Shown here: positions 5,683 to 5,877 of the stretch, piece by piece
How positions within the stretch are numbered: the first letter of the stretch is position 1
Layout of the letters: every line of letters begins with the position of its first letter
From: Candidatus Sulfotelmatobacter sp.
GTDB taxonomy: Bacteria; Acidobacteriota; Terriglobia; Terriglobales; Acidobacteriaceae
NCBI GenBank assembly: GCA_030049565.1
Contig: JASIKQ010000121.1
Span: 1-5,877 of the forward strand
Direction of reading: 5' to 3'
Length of the DNA: 5,877 nt
The notes under the pieces: generated by a model
The model's database searches: none
The model's input: only the letters and a program-made list of their open reading frames with translations
Told to the model about the DNA's origin: nothing
Translations under genes and position numbers: made by a program

Positions 5683-5877
5683 TTTGTAAACTGTCATGTT
5701 AGAAGTTACGGTTTCAGCGGTATTCGCCTACTGCGTCATCCCGAAGCCCCGCGTTTTCACGAGCGGGGCGAGGGCCTGCTCTGAGCGAAGTCGAAGGAGA
5801 TGTCGCATCGCATAGCCCTCGTAAAAACAAACTCAGCCACGAACAGAATTAATTTCCCTCTTCCTTTTCGTGCTATG
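5683..5877. other. Non-coding distal upstream region
   Basis: No supported gene lies beyond the TAG at 5682. The stretch holds the repeat copy at 5735-5800. After about 5820 it becomes more A/T-rich (GTAAAAACAAACTC, GAATTAATTTCCCTC), and no start codon with a ribosome binding site and adequate open frame is visible before the window ends. It may be the flank of a gene lying beyond 5877. Confidence 0.4.
5735..5800. repeat. Second copy of the degenerate intergenic repeat
   Basis: It shares GTCATCCCGA (5735-5744), GCGTTTT (5751-5757), GCGAGG (5768-5773) and TCTGAGCGA (5780-5788) with the copy at 3350-3425. It contains a 7-bp GC-only stem, GCCCCGC (5746-5752) with GCGGGGC (5763-5769), around a 10-base loop. 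It continues with GAAGTCGAAGGAGA. It lies upstream of tolQ, beyond the possible coding remnant. Mobility or function cannot be judged from two copies. Confidence 0.5.

Noticed and set aside
1..5877. Search for CRISPR arrays, tRNA or rRNA genes, insertion sequences, toxin-antitoxin or phage genes
   Set aside because: No regularly spaced repeats, cloverleaf sequences, transposase motifs or defence genes were seen; the window is a housekeeping envelope locus.

Overview
The window holds one complete Tol-Pal cell-envelope system. All six genes are on the minus strand, so transcription runs from high to low coordinates: tolQ (5432-4722), tolR (4722-4297), a TonB/TolA-type energy transducer (4310-3528), tolB (3145-1805), pal (1736-999) and cpoB/ybgF (885-43). 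This is the conserved order of the system in Gram-negative bacteria. The encoded parts make up an inner-membrane proton-driven motor (TolQ, TolR, TolA-like), a periplasmic beta-propeller (TolB), an outer-membrane lipoprotein that binds peptidoglycan (Pal), and a coiled-coil/TPR periplasmic coordinator (CpoB). Together they constrict the outer membrane at division and maintain outer-membrane integrity.

The organism is a diderm bacterium with moderately high GC. Four traits point to an Acidobacteriota (Terriglobia-like) genome: the Pal architecture (polyproline, Ig-like domain, polyproline, OmpA-like domain), a TonB-like protein in the tolA position, the C-terminal 'FCxxxxxxCW' Pal segment, and intergenic elements that begin GTCATYCCGA. 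The assignment rests on recalled family features, not on a search.

Layout, in transcription order. 5433-5877 has no confident gene. It holds a likely tolQ promoter, a possible frameshifted coding remnant on the plus strand (about 5503-5682) and one copy of a degenerate intergenic repeat (5735-5800). tolQ, tolR and the TonB-like gene overlap end to end and form a tight translational unit. A gap of about 380 bases (3146-3527) follows. It carries a second repeat copy with a strong hairpin, then a good promoter candidate for tolB-pal-cpoB. tolB and pal are 68 bases apart. pal and cpoB are 113 bases apart and separated by a 12-bp perfect inverted repeat that resembles a terminator or mRNA-processing hairpin.

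No new defence, mobile or biosynthetic system is visible. The notable features lie inside the Tol-Pal machine. Pal has an extra Ig-like domain between two proline runs. The transducer has a much shorter periplasmic arm than E. coli TolA. The regulatory layout splits the motor genes from the periplasmic and outer-membrane genes.
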